A stretch of DNA of 64,000 bases from [Mycobacterium] zoologicum (GTDB taxonomy: Bacteria; Actinomycetota; Actinomycetes; Mycobacteriales; Mycobacteriaceae), in the NCBI RefSeq assembly GCF_020172665.1, contig NZ_CP083985.1:780919-844918 (forward strand). The letters run 5' to 3'. Below are positions 54,951 to 64,000 of the stretch, in pieces (the first letter of the stretch is position 1; each line of letters begins with the position of its first letter). The notes under the pieces are model-generated. The model was not told where the DNA came from, did not search any database, and saw only the letters and a program-made list of their open reading frames with translations. The translations under genes and the position numbers were made by a program.

Positions 54951-55760
54951 ATGGCGATGAGGGACCTGGTCGCCCGGTGGTCCCCGAACGAGGTCATGGG
55001 CCGTCTCGCCGGGCCGATGGAAGCCGTCGGCGGCCTGTTCTCGATGTCGGTTGACGCGGTGAAATTCCTGTTCCAGCGCCCGTTCCAGTTCCGTGAGTTC
55101 CTCGACCAGTCCTGGTTCGTGGCCCGGGTGTCGCTGGCGCCCACCCTGCTGGTGGCGATCCCATTCACCGTGCTGGTCAGCTTCATCCTGAACATCCTGC
55201 TGCGCGAACTCGGCGCGGCCGATCTGTCCGGCGCCGGTGCGGCGTTCGGGGCGGTCACCCAGGTCGGGCCGATGGTGACGGTGCTGATCGTGGCCGGCGC
55301 CGGGGCCACCGCGATGTGCGCCGACCTGGGCTCGCGCACCATCCGCGAAGAGATCGACGCCATGGAGGTACTCGGCATCAACCCGGTGCAGCGGTTGGTG
55401 ACGCCGCGGATGTTGGCCGCCGGGCTGGTCGCGCTGCTGCTCAACAGCCTGGTCGTGATCATCGGCATCCTCGGCGGCTACGCCTTCTCCGTCTTCGTCC
55501 AAGACGTCAACCCGGGTGCGTTCGCGGCCGGGCTGACCCTGCTCACCGGCGTGCCGGAGCTGATCATCTCCTGCATCAAGGCGGCATTGTTCGGTCTGAT
55601 CGCCGGGATGGTCGCCTGCTACCGCGGCCTGACCATCTCCGGCGGCGGCGCCAAGGCCGTCGGCAACGCGGTGAACGAGACCGTGGTCTACGCATTCATG
55701 TCGCTGTTCGTGGTGAACGTGGTGGTCACCGCGATCGGCATCAAGATGACGGCGCGCTGA
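54951..55760 (+). CDS. YrbE/MlaE-family ABC permease (YrbE4A-like)
   Basis: This 269-residue MlaE-type permease has about five membrane helices, the coupling-helix motif REEIDAMEVLGINPVQRLV, and the C-terminal GNAVNETVVYAFMSLFVVN. The N-terminus (FQRPFQFREFLDQSWFVARVS) is closest in my memory to YrbE4A, the cholesterol-importer permease. GGAGGAG precedes the ATG. YrbE A and B dimerise and are driven by Mkl; normally six mce genes follow, but none are here. Confidence 0.9.
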   Translation: MAMRDLVARWSPNEVMGRLAGPMEAVGGLFSMSVDAVKFLFQRPFQFREFLDQSWFVARVSLAPTLLVAIPFTVLVSFILNILLRELGAADLSGAGAAFGAVTQVGPMVTVLIVAGAGATAMCADLGSRTIREEIDAMEVLGINPVQRLVTPRMLAAGLVALLLNSLVVIIGILGGYAFSVFVQDVNPGAFAAGLTLLTGVPELIISCIKAALFGLIAGMVACYRGLTISGGGAKAVGNAVNETVVYAFMSLFVVNVVVTAIGIKMTAR

Positions 55761-55763
55761 GCC

Positions 55764-56618
55764 ATGGCGCTGCGTGCCCTGTCGGCCGTCTACCCGGGAG
55801 TCACCCGGCAGCTGCGGCGCCCGATCGCCGCGCTCGGGAGCATCGGCGACCACACCCTGTTCTACGGCCGCGCGATCGGCACCACCCCGTTCGCGCTGAC
55901 CCGGTACCGCCGGGAGGTCATCCGGCTGATCGCCGAGATCAGCATGGGCACCGGGACGCTGGCGATGATCGGCGGCACCGTGGTGATCGTCGGATTCCTC
56001 ACGCTGGCCGCCGGCGGCACGCTGGCCGTGCAGGGCTACAGCTCGCTGGGCAACATCGGCATCGAGGCGCTCACCGGATTTTTGGCGGCGTTCATCAACG
56101 TCCGGATCTCGGCGCCGGTGGTCGCCGGCATCGGGCTGGCCGCCACCTTCGGCGCCGGGGTGACCGCGCAGCTCGGGGCGATGCGCATCAACGAGGAGAT
56201 CGACGCGCTGGAATCGATGGCGATCCGCCCGATCGCCTACCTGGTCAGCACCCGGATCGTGGCGGGGTTGTTCGCGATCACCCCGCTGTACGCGATCGCG
56301 GTGATCCTGTCGTTCATCGCCAGCCGGTTCACCACGGTCTTTCTGTTCGGGCAGTCGGCCGGCCTGTACGACCACTACTTCCGGACGTTCCTGAACCCGA
56401 TCGACCTGCTCTGGTCGTTCCTGCAGGCGTTCCTGATGGCGATCACGATCCTGTTGATCCACACCTATTTCGGCTATTTCGCCGCCGGCGGCCCGGCGGG
56501 AGTCGGGGTGGCGGTGGGCAACGCGGTGCGCACGTCGCTGATCGTGGTGGTGTCGGTGACGCTGCTGGTGTCGCTGTCGGTCTACGGCGCCAGCGGCAAC
56601 TTCAACCTGGCCGGATAA
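55764..56618 (+). CDS. YrbE/MlaE-family ABC permease (YrbE4B-like)
   Basis: This 284-residue second permease starts 3 bases after the first. It has the coupling motif INEEIDALESMAIRPIAYLV, several hydrophobic helices (AMIGGTVVIVGFLTLAAGGT, VAGLFAITPLYAIAVILSFI) and the family C-terminus VGVAVGNAVRTSLIVVVSVT. Together with its partner it forms the membrane half of a Mce-type lipid importer. The absence of substrate-binding Mce proteins means it must use Mce proteins encoded elsewhere or work alone. Confidence 0.9.
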   Translation: MALRALSAVYPGVTRQLRRPIAALGSIGDHTLFYGRAIGTTPFALTRYRREVIRLIAEISMGTGTLAMIGGTVVIVGFLTLAAGGTLAVQGYSSLGNIGIEALTGFLAAFINVRISAPVVAGIGLAATFGAGVTAQLGAMRINEEIDALESMAIRPIAYLVSTRIVAGLFAITPLYAIAVILSFIASRFTTVFLFGQSAGLYDHYFRTFLNPIDLLWSFLQAFLMAITILLIHTYFGYFAAGGPAGVGVAVGNAVRTSLIVVVSVTLLVSLSVYGASGNFNLAG

Positions 56619-56661
56619 TCACCCCGCGCCGTGCGGAGACGACTCGGAGGGCACGGTGGTA

Positions 56662-56690
56662 TTGGCATTCTCATTTTTTGGAAGTACCGT
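56662..56690 (+). promoter_or_regulatory. promoter of the mutase operon, probably leaderless
   Basis: TTGGCA (56662-56667) and TACCGT (56685-56690) have exactly 17 bases between them, ending 8 bases before ATG 56699. Between them lies TTCTCATT, the reverse of the AATGAGAA half-site. Confidence 0.65.
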
Positions 56691-56698
56691 ATCCATTG

Positions 56699-58276
<1,578 letters not shown>

Positions 58277-58687
58277 ATGACTACTTCTTCCCCGACCCGG
58301 GTGCTGGTCGCCAAACCCGGTCTGGACGGCCATGATCGGGGCGCCAAGATCGTCGCCCGCACCCTGCGTGACGCCGGCTTCGAGGTCATCTACACCGGCA
58401 TCCGGCAGAAGGTGGAGGATATCGTGTCCACCGCACTGCAGGAGGACGTGGCGGTGATCGGGTTGAGCATCCTCTCCGGCGCGCACGTCGCCCTGACCGC
58501 CCGCGTCATCGAGGGGCTGCACGCCGCCGACGCCGCCGACATCGCGGTGGTCGTGGGCGGCACCATCCCTCAGGCCGACGTGCCCAAGCTGACCGCGCTG
58601 GGTGCGGCGGCGGTGTTCCCCACCGGAACGTCGTTGGACGACTTGGTGACCGGCGTCCGGCAGGTCGTCGCGAAAGCGGAGGTGTGA
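58277..58687 (+). CDS. acyl-CoA mutase small subunit (cobalamin-binding)
   Basis: This 136-residue stand-alone B12-binding domain has the base-off cobalamin signature: DGHDRG (Asp17, His19, Gly22; His19 is the cobalt ligand), GLSILSGAH and VVGGTIPQ. It begins on the base after the large-subunit stop, so the two are co-translated and form the active enzyme. No dedicated chaperone (MeaB/ArgK type) gene is visible in the window. Confidence 0.94.
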   Translation: MTTSSPTRVLVAKPGLDGHDRGAKIVARTLRDAGFEVIYTGIRQKVEDIVSTALQEDVAVIGLSILSGAHVALTARVIEGLHAADAADIAVVVGGTIPQADVPKLTALGAAAVFPTGTSLDDLVTGVRQVVAKAEV

Positions 58688-58691
58688 CGGT

Positions 58692-59648
58692 ATGCGGTTG
58701 GGGGTGATGATCGGGGCCGAGCGCGGCGACATGGCCCGCAAGGTCACCAAGCTGATCTCCGACATCGAGTGGGCCGACTCGGCGGGACTGTCGACGGCGT
58801 GGATGCCGCAGGTGCCCGACGACTTCGACCTGCTGACCATGGTCGCGCTGATGGCCTCGCACTCGACCCGGATCGAACTCGGCACCGCGGTGGTGCCGTT
58901 GCAGGCCCAGCATCCGATCGCCCTTGCGCGTCAAGCGCTTTCGGTGAACGCCATCTCGGGAGGCCGGCTGGCGCTGGGGGTCGGGCCGTCGCACCACTGG
59001 ATCATCCGCGACATGCTCGGCCTGCCCTACGACAAGCCGGCCGCCTACACCCGCGACTACCTGCAGGTGCTGGGCGCCGCCCTGTCGGGGCCCGGCCCCG
59101 TTGACGTGGAGAACGATCACTTCACCGTGCACAATCCCACTGCGCTGGGCGCGGATTCGCCGATGCCGGTGCTGGTGGCCGCGCTCGGTCCGGTGATGCT
59201 GCAGATCGCCGGTGAGCACGCCGACGGCACGTCGCTGTGGATGGCCGACGAGAAGGCCATCGCCGAGCACATCGCGCCGAAGATCAACAAGGCCGCCGCC
59301 GAGGCGGGCAAGCCCGCACCGCGCATTGTCGCCGGTATCCCGGTCACGTTGTGCGCCAACAGCGAGATCGAGGCCGCCAAGGAGCGTGCGAATCGGATTC
59401 TGGCCGAGGCCGAGACCTCGCCCAACTACCAGCGGCTGCTGGACCGGGGTTCGGCCCGCGATGTGGGAGACTTGTGCGCGGCGGGTGATGAGGAGTCGAT
59501 CCTCAAGCGATTCAGGCAGTTCGCCGACGCCGGGGTCACCGACCTGTCGGTGCGGCTGCTGCCGATCGGCGACACCCGTGACGAGCTGGTGGCGTCGAAG
59601 TACCGGACCCGTGAGGTGATCGCGGAGCTGGGCAAGGAGTTTCGGTGA
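58692..59648 (+). CDS. LLM-class F420-dependent oxidoreductase
   Basis: This 318-residue luciferase-like protein has MRLGVMIGAERGDMARKVTK, ALMASHSTRIELGTAVVPLQ, the phosphate-binding ALGVGPSHHWII and VLVAALGPVMLQIAGEHADG. The architecture fits F420-using LLM enzymes, which transfer hydride to or from enones or alcohols. It starts 4 bases after the mutase small subunit and overlaps the CoA-transferase gene (GTGA), so all four are one operon. A related F420 gene (Rv3520c) sits in the M. tuberculosis cholesterol region. Confidence 0.9.
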   Translation: MRLGVMIGAERGDMARKVTKLISDIEWADSAGLSTAWMPQVPDDFDLLTMVALMASHSTRIELGTAVVPLQAQHPIALARQALSVNAISGGRLALGVGPSHHWIIRDMLGLPYDKPAAYTRDYLQVLGAALSGPGPVDVENDHFTVHNPTALGADSPMPVLVAALGPVMLQIAGEHADGTSLWMADEKAIAEHIAPKINKAAAEAGKPAPRIVAGIPVTLCANSEIEAAKERANRILAEAETSPNYQRLLDRGSARDVGDLCAAGDEESILKRFRQFADAGVTDLSVRLLPIGDTRDELVASKYRTREVIAELGKEFR

Positions 59649-60670
59649 GCGGACCACTGTCGGGGATTCGCATCCTCGAAGTGGGGGTAATGCTGGCCGG
59701 GCCGTACGCCACCATGCTGCTTGCCGATCTCGGGGCCGAGGTCATCAAGATCGAGCCGCCGGGTGGGGAGATCTCGCGGCAGGTCGGCCCGAGCTACTTC
59801 GCCAGCCTCAACCGCAACAAGTCCAGCATTCAGCTGGACCTCCGGTCGCCGGAGGGGCAGGCCCGGTTGGGCGAGCTGGTGGCCGAATCCCATGCGCTGC
59901 TGGTGAATATGAAACCGTCGGTGATCCGCCGGCTGGGGCTGACCTATGACGCACTGTCGCGCTTCAACCCGCGGATCGTGTGTGTGGCGCTGACCGGCTT
60001 CGGCCTGGACGGCGGGGACGAGCCGGCCTTCGACTACGTGATCCAGGCGGCCACCGGGGTGGCGGCCATGACCGGCGACCCTTCCGGGCCCCCAATGCTG
60101 CCGGGCTACTCCTCGGCGGACAACTCCACCGGGCTCACGGCGGCGCTGGGACTGCTGGCCCAGATCGTCAGTGGCCGCGGCGGTCAGGTGGAGGTATCGC
60201 TGCTGGACGTGATGTTGTCCCAGCTGAACTATCGGGCGTCGGCGTATCTCAACGACGGCTTGGTGCCGCAACGCTATGCCCACGGCGCGCACTCGTACTA
60301 CGTTCCCGCGCAGCTCTTTCCGACTGCCAACGGGTACTTGGCACTGTTCGTCACCCACGACGGGTTCTGGAAATCCTTCGCGGTGGAGGCCGGCCTGCAG
60401 GGCTTCACCACCATGGAGGAACGCGTCGCCCGGCGCGAGGAGGTGCTGGCCGTGGTGACCGAGGCGCTCGCGGCCGACACCGCAGCCGGTTGGGAGCGCC
60501 GGCTGCGGCCACTCGGGGTGCCCGCGGCCGCCGTGCGTACCCTGCCCGAAGCGCTGGCCGAGCATCCCGAAATGGTTGTTCAGGCAGGCGATTTCCGGCT
60601 GGTGGGCAGCCCGATCCGCGTGGCGGGGTACGAGCCGTCCTACCGGCCGGCGCCGGAACTGGAAGACTGA
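59645..60670 (+). CDS. CaiB/BaiF (class III) CoA-transferase
   Basis: This 341-residue class III CoA-transferase has LSGIRILEVGVMLAGPYATM, LADLGAEVIKIEPPGGEI, NRNKSSIQLDLRSPEGQ and YSSADNSTGLTAALGLLAQI, where the Asp is the expected covalent residue. It would move CoA between an acyl-CoA and a free acid, or act as an alpha-methylacyl-CoA racemase. The start is GTG at 59645, overlapping the LLM stop. It converges on the thiolase gene. Confidence 0.92.
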   Translation: MSGPLSGIRILEVGVMLAGPYATMLLADLGAEVIKIEPPGGEISRQVGPSYFASLNRNKSSIQLDLRSPEGQARLGELVAESHALLVNMKPSVIRRLGLTYDALSRFNPRIVCVALTGFGLDGGDEPAFDYVIQAATGVAAMTGDPSGPPMLPGYSSADNSTGLTAALGLLAQIVSGRGGQVEVSLLDVMLSQLNYRASAYLNDGLVPQRYAHGAHSYYVPAQLFPTANGYLALFVTHDGFWKSFAVEAGLQGFTTMEERVARREEVLAVVTEALAADTAAGWERRLRPLGVPAAAVRTLPEALAEHPEMVVQAGDFRLVGSPIRVAGYEPSYRPAPELED

Positions 60671-60679
60671 GCCCCCGGC

Positions 60680-61834
60680 TCAGACCGTGACGATCGTCGC
60701 CGACGCCGTGCCCGGCGCCCCGTAGACCTGCGCAAAGCCCACCTTGGGCTCACCCGGAACCTGGCGTTCGCCGGCTTGGCCGCGCAGTTGCAGCACCAGC
60801 TCGTGCAGTTGCCGCAGTCCGGAGGCCCCGATCGGCTCGCCGTTGGCGATCAGCCCGCCGTCGGTGTTGACCGGCAGCGACCCACCGATCTCGGTGGCGC
60901 CGTCGGCGAGCAGCTTCTCCTGGTCGCCGTGGGCGCAGAACCCGCACTCTGCCATGTGGATGACCTCGGCGCCCGCGTCGGTGTCCTGCAACTGCACCAC
61001 GTCGACGTCTTCCGGTGCCACACCGGCGATTTCGAACGCAGCCTTGGCGGCATGGACAGTCGGCGCGACGTCTTCTTCGATCGGGGCCGAGGTGCCGTGC
61101 ACCTCATAGGCGCCGAAGGTGCGGGTGCGGATCTCGGTGGCCTTGAGGTACACCGGCTTGTCGGTGTAGCGGTGCGCGATGTCCGCACGGCACATGATGA
61201 CCGCGGCGGCACCCTCGTCGGGCGCGCAGAACATGTACTGGGTCAGCGGATAATTCAGCACCGTCGAGCCCAAGATCGCGTCTTCGGACATCGGCTTGCG
61301 CCGGAACGCATTCGGGTTCAATGCGCCGTTGCGGAAGTTCTTGGCGGCCACTTTGGCCAGCGTCTGCTGCGAGATCCCGTGGTCGTGCAGGTAGCGGTTG
61401 GCCTTCATGCCGAAGAACTTGGTGGTGACGAACTGACCGTTCTCGGCGTACCAGGCCGGCAGCGCCAGCTTGGCCGGATCGTCGGTGAACGCCCCGCGGG
61501 GGTGCTTGTCCATGCCGATCGCGATACCGATGTCGTACTTGCCGGAGCGGATGTTGTCGGCGCAGACCTGGGTGGCCGTCGCCGCCGTCGCGCAGGCGTT
61601 GAACACGTTGGTGAACGGGATGCCGGTGAGCCCGACCAGCCGCGTCACCGCGTCCGGGTTGGAGATCTCGTAGCTGCCGCCGACACCGAATTGGATGTCG
61701 CTCCACTGTATTCCGGCATCGGCCAGGGCGGTGTGGATCGCCTCGGCGCCCATCTGCATGGCGGACTTGTCGAACCGGCCGAACGGGTGCAGTCCGACGC
61801 CGATGATCGCCACATCGTTGGTGTTTGCGGTCAT
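60680..61834 (-). CDS. thiolase-like protein (SCP-x/Ltp2 type)
   Basis: This 384-residue thiolase-fold protein has AIIGVGLHPFGRF, the nucleophile NACATAATATQ (Cys81), IGMDKHPRGAF, VNTDGGLIANGEPIGASGLR and a C-terminal VYGAPGTASA with Tyr near residue 371, where ordinary thiolases have the HGxxG His. That pattern resembles Ltp2, the retro-aldolase that ends cholesterol side-chain degradation. A carbon-carbon cleaving aldolase or thiolase role is likely. It starts 15 bases after the DUF35 gene stop, in the same minus-strand operon. Confidence 0.88.
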   Translation of the reverse strand: MTANTNDVAIIGVGLHPFGRFDKSAMQMGAEAIHTALADAGIQWSDIQFGVGGSYEISNPDAVTRLVGLTGIPFTNVFNACATAATATQVCADNIRSGKYDIGIAIGMDKHPRGAFTDDPAKLALPAWYAENGQFVTTKFFGMKANRYLHDHGISQQTLAKVAAKNFRNGALNPNAFRRKPMSEDAILGSTVLNYPLTQYMFCAPDEGAAAVIMCRADIAHRYTDKPVYLKATEIRTRTFGAYEVHGTSAPIEEDVAPTVHAAKAAFEIAGVAPEDVDVVQLQDTDAGAEVIHMAECGFCAHGDQEKLLADGATEIGGSLPVNTDGGLIANGEPIGASGLRQLHELVLQLRGQAGERQVPGEPKVGFAQVYGAPGTASATIVTV

Positions 61835-61848
61835 GTCGCGGTTCTCCT

Positions 61849-62277
61849 TCAGACGGGCTGGAAAGCCCAGGTGACAACTTCGGTGCCGTCGTCCTCGACG
61901 TAGAACGGCACCATGGTCAGCTCGACGGGCATGCCGAATTTCAGCTTGGCGGGGTCGGATTCGGTCAGGCGGGCCTCTACTTGCACCACATCGCCGAGCC
62001 GGATCAGGCCGACGCCGAACGGGGTGAATCCCTCGGCGGTCTCCCCGCCGGCGTAGGGCAGCTTCGGGACGAAGCCCTGGGTGGTCCAAGCCTCCAACGT
62101 GCCCTGACGGGGCAGCAGCAGGTCGCTCATCTGGCCGCCGCTGCAGCGCGGGCAGTGGTCCTGGCGGGGCCAGACCGTCGCCGCGCAGTCGGCGCACTGG
62201 CTGCCGATGAGGGCCGGGTTCTCGTCGGGGAAGTTGGTGACGTCGGGAGCCAGTGCCCTGCGCTTTGTGGAAATCAC
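61849..62277 (-). CDS. DUF35 OB-fold/zinc-ribbon acyl-CoA-binding protein
   Basis: This 142-residue DUF35 protein has a zinc ribbon (CADC at 28-31, CPRC at 42-45) and an OB-fold C-terminal half (FTPFGVGLIRLGDVVQVEAR, WAFQPV). DUF35 partners supply the acyl-CoA-binding cap for Ltp2-type aldolases (ChsH2 C-terminal domain) and for some hydratases and thiolases. The GTG at 62277 directly follows a GAGAAC element, so translation may be leaderless. It forms a two-gene operon with the thiolase-like gene. Confidence 0.9.
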   Translation of the reverse strand: MISTKRRALAPDVTNFPDENPALIGSQCADCAATVWPRQDHCPRCSGGQMSDLLLPRQGTLEAWTTQGFVPKLPYAGGETAEGFTPFGVGLIRLGDVVQVEARLTESDPAKLKFGMPVELTMVPFYVEDDGTEVVTWAFQPV

Positions 62278-62293
62278 GTTCTCAATTAGAGCA
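62277..62293 (-). promoter_or_regulatory. GCTCTAA-GAGAA element before DUF35
   Basis: On the minus strand TGCTCTAATTGAGAACG abuts the GTG start. It resembles TGCTCTAAAGCGAGAATG before the YrbE pair (same blocks, one base different in spacing). Confidence 0.5.
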
Positions 62294-62351
62294 TACGACG
62301 CTGCGTGTTGGGTAGCGCGGGATGGCCTCGGCTATGGACCCACCCCCGGCG

Positions 62352-62409
62352 CGACCGTGCAGAACCGTCCGCGTCGACCCGGCGTGTCGCGTACTTTTCT
62401 GCACGCTCG
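62352..62409. repeat. palindromic intergenic element, copy 2
   Basis: CGACCGTGCAGAA (62352-62364) pairs with TTCTGCACGCTCG (62397-62409) at 12 of 13 positions, with GTCGACCC in the loop as in copy 1 at 46164-46222. Confidence 0.7.
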
Positions 62410-62413
62410 CGGG

Positions 62414-62461
62414 AAAAGCGGGAGGAAAAGCGGGAGGAAAAGCGGGAGGAAAAACGGGAGG
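62414..62461. repeat. four 12-base tandem repeats
   Basis: AAAAGCGGGAGG is repeated four times (62414, 62426, 62438, 62450); the last unit has one change (AAAAACGGGAGG). It ends 2 bases from the TetR stop codon on the minus strand. Confidence 0.9.
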
Positions 62462-62463
62462 AA

Positions 62464-63114
62464 TCAGGTGGCCAGGCCGTGGGCGCAGAAGTCCCAGACC
62501 TCGTCGCTGGTGATCGGACGCGCGGCCGGATCGTCCGAGTCGGCGGCGGACTGCGCGACGAACATGACGGTCTGCATGGTCATCGCCGCCATCCGCCGGG
62601 CGTTGACCCCCGGTCGCAGCTCGCCGGCCTCGGCGGCGGCTTCCATCAACTCGGTGAGCATCCCGAGCAGCGGGGTGAACGCCACCCGGACCTCGGTGGG
62701 GTGGGTGACCAGTAGCCGGGGCGCGAAGTCGGTGAACAGTGGCCGTTTGGCGATCGGGTCCGGCCGGGACAGGTCGAAGAGCAGCTCGACGGCCACCTTC
62801 AGCTGTTCCAGCGGGCTCGTCTTGTTCTCGGTGGCGGCGCGGATCTGGTCGGCGGTGCGGGTCAGTGCATCTTCGAAGAGCGCCAGCAGAAGTTCGTGTT
62901 TGCCGTTGAACTGCAGGTAGAAGCTGCGCAACGACTGCCGGGAGCGCTCGACGACCTCTTGGACGGTGAAGTCGGTGCTGCCCTTTTCGATGATGATGGA
63001 CTGGGCGGCGTCCAGGAACCGCTGAACACGCTGGGCGGCGCGCAGCCGCGCGGTCTTGATCGACCGCTCAACCGCCCGCTGCTTCCAGACCGGTTCCTCT
63101 TCGGGGTTGCTCAC
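62464..63114 (-). CDS. TetR-family transcriptional regulator
   Basis: This 216-residue TetR protein has a basic N-terminus (VWKQRAVERSIKTARLRAAQ) and the helix-turn-helix FTVQEVVERSRQSLRSFYLQ followed by FNGKHELLLALFEDAL. I prefer GTG at 63114 with GGAG 7 bases upstream; a frame to ATG 63207 adds a Pro/Ser-rich stretch and is less likely. It is divergent from an enoyl-CoA hydratase gene with a palindromic GAGAA site in the 173-base gap, so it is the best candidate for the regulator of the island. Confidence 0.88.
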   Translation of the reverse strand: MSNPEEEPVWKQRAVERSIKTARLRAAQRVQRFLDAAQSIIIEKGSTDFTVQEVVERSRQSLRSFYLQFNGKHELLLALFEDALTRTADQIRAATENKTSPLEQLKVAVELLFDLSRPDPIAKRPLFTDFAPRLLVTHPTEVRVAFTPLLGMLTELMEAAAEAGELRPGVNARRMAAMTMQTVMFVAQSAADSDDPAARPITSDEVWDFCAHGLAT

Positions 63115-63239
63115 CAGCAGCTCCGACGGTTGCCTTTTTGGGAGAACACCACTGCACCCTACCGGAGAATTGCCCCATTCCGGGGCCGGTCGTCGGCGCT
63201 CTGCCATCCCGTTGGGGAAGATGGTAACTTCCCAGGAAT

Positions 63240-63254
63240 GAGAACGGTCTTCTC
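63240..63254. promoter_or_regulatory. GAGAA-type palindromic operator, copy 2
   Basis: GAGAACGGTCTTCTC has perfect 5-base arms and a 5-base centre, the same geometry as the site at 46235-46249 (GAGAACGCTATTCTC). It lies in the shared gap between the TetR and hydratase genes. Confidence 0.65.
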
Positions 63255-63287
63255 GTACAGCTGACCCACACGAGGTGAAGGAAGCCC

Positions 63288-64000
63288 ATGTACATCGACT
63301 ACGAGGTTGCCGAGAAGATCGCGACCATCACCCTGAACCGCCCCGAGGCGGCGAACGCCCAGAACGCCGAACTGCTCGATGAGCTCGATGCGGCCTGGAC
63401 CCGCGCCGCCGACGACGACGACGTCGCGGTGATCGTGCTACGCGCCAACGGCAAGCACTTCTCGGCCGGCCACGACCTCAAGGGTGGTGGCCCGGTGCCG
63501 GACAAGATCACCTTGGAGTTCATCTACAAACACGAATGCAAGCGCTACCTGGAGTACACCCTGCGGTGGCGCAACGTGCCCAAGCCCTCCATCGCCTCGG
63601 TGCAGGGCCGGTGCATCTCCGGCGGGCTGATGCTGTGCTGGCCGTGCGACCTGATCATCGCCTCCGATGACGCCCAGTTCTCCGACCCGGTGGTGCTGAT
63701 GGGGATCGGCGGCGTCGAATACCACGGCCACACCTGGGAATTGGGGCCGCGCAAGGCCAAGGAGATGCTGTTCACCGGCCGGGCGATGACCGCGCAGGAG
63801 GCCGAGCAGACCGGGATGGTCAACAAGGTGGTGCCGCGTGATGAGCTCGACGGCGAGACTCGCCGGCTGGCCGAGCACATCGCCACCATGCCGTCATTCG
63901 CGCTGCGGCAGGCCAAGCGGGCGGTCAACCAGACCCTCGATGTGCAGGGCTTCCACTCGGCGATCCAAACCGCCTTCGACATCCACGAGACCGGGCACGG
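63288..64000 (+). CDS. enoyl-CoA hydratase family protein, 3' end outside window
   Basis: This open frame runs from ATG 63288 (GAAGGA 6 bases upstream) to the window edge, 237 residues so far. It has the crotonase segments IATITLNRPEAANAQNAELL, ANGKHFSAGHDLKGGGPVPD (first oxyanion loop), SVQGRCISGGLMLCWPCD (second) and MGIGGVEYHGHTWELGPRKA. The GHDLKGGG and EYHGH variants mark a subgroup common in mycobacteria. It is divergent from the TetR gene and probably repressed by it. Confidence 0.9.
   Translation, partial: MYIDYEVAEKIATITLNRPEAANAQNAELLDELDAAWTRAADDDDVAVIVLRANGKHFSAGHDLKGGGPVPDKITLEFIYKHECKRYLEYTLRWRNVPKPSIASVQGRCISGGLMLCWPCDLIIASDDAQFSDPVVLMGIGGVEYHGHTWELGPRKAKEMLFTGRAMTAQEAEQTGMVNKVVPRDELDGETRRLAEHIATMPSFALRQAKRAVNQTLDVQGFHSAIQTAFDIHETGH

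Overview
The window is high-GC DNA from a Mycobacterium (sensu lato). The main evidence is gene order: a tRNA-Thr/tRNA-Met/rpmG/hadABC/tRNA-Trp/secE/nusG/rplK/rplA block, mycolic acid methyltransferases, rplJ-rplL, mkl, rpoB-rpoC, end, fadE8, echA4, a PaaX-type gene, echA5, two DUF3060 genes, a TetR gene, and rpsL-rpsG-fusA-tuf. This follows M. tuberculosis Rv0634c-Rv0688 as I remember it, so gene symbols rest on that synteny plus protein similarity. Differences from M. tuberculosis (only two methyltransferases, no fabD2, no large toxin-antitoxin block before rpoB, no mmpS5-mmpL5 block, extra genes) point to an environmental or slow-growing non-tuberculous species. I cannot name it.

Layout. 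1-2510: end of a patatin-like lipase, a membrane protein and a metallo-beta-lactamase-fold hydrolase. 2637-7303: tRNAs, L33, the FAS-II dehydratase HadABC, SecE, NusG, L11 and L1. 7361-12503 (minus strand): two mycolate methyltransferases, and an AarF-type kinase gene flanked by two related alpha/beta hydrolases. 12630-17692: a very large GH38 alpha-mannosidase-like protein translationally coupled to a ROK sugar kinase. 17700-19113: a MazEF-type toxin-antitoxin pair and a divergent HxlR regulator/DUF1772 pair, apparently inserted between the ROK gene and rplJ. 19132-23161: rplJ leader, rplJ, rplL, a frameshifted carotenoid oxygenase and the Mce ATPase Mkl. 23289-33442: rpoB, rpoC, a GCS2-family ligase and endonuclease IV. 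33664-39365: leaderless fadE8, echA4, paaX-like, echA5, DUF3060 pair and TetR. 39411-43981: the str operon. 44021-46098: an SDR behind a KstR-like box, and a ferredoxin-reductase-like flavoprotein.

46276-64000 is where synteny ends and the most interesting region begins: a dense acyl-CoA catabolic island. It holds two APH-fold kinases, SDR, acyl-CoA dehydrogenase, MDR reductase, acyl-CoA carboxyltransferase, two enoyl-CoA hydratases, a YrbE permease pair without mce genes, a split B12-dependent acyl-CoA mutase, an F420-type LLM oxidoreductase, a CaiB CoA-transferase, a thiolase-like protein with its DUF35 partner, and two TetR regulators. Variants of a GAGAA-type half-site lie before several of its transcription units, which suggests a single regulon. 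The substrate is unknown; a branched or cyclic (steroid- or terpenoid-like) acyl-CoA is my inference.

Other points: HadA carries Ser at position 61, where M. tuberculosis has the Cys linked to thiacetazone and isoxyl. The rpoB and rpsL drug-target positions look wild type. I saw no CRISPR array, insertion sequence, prophage or origin.
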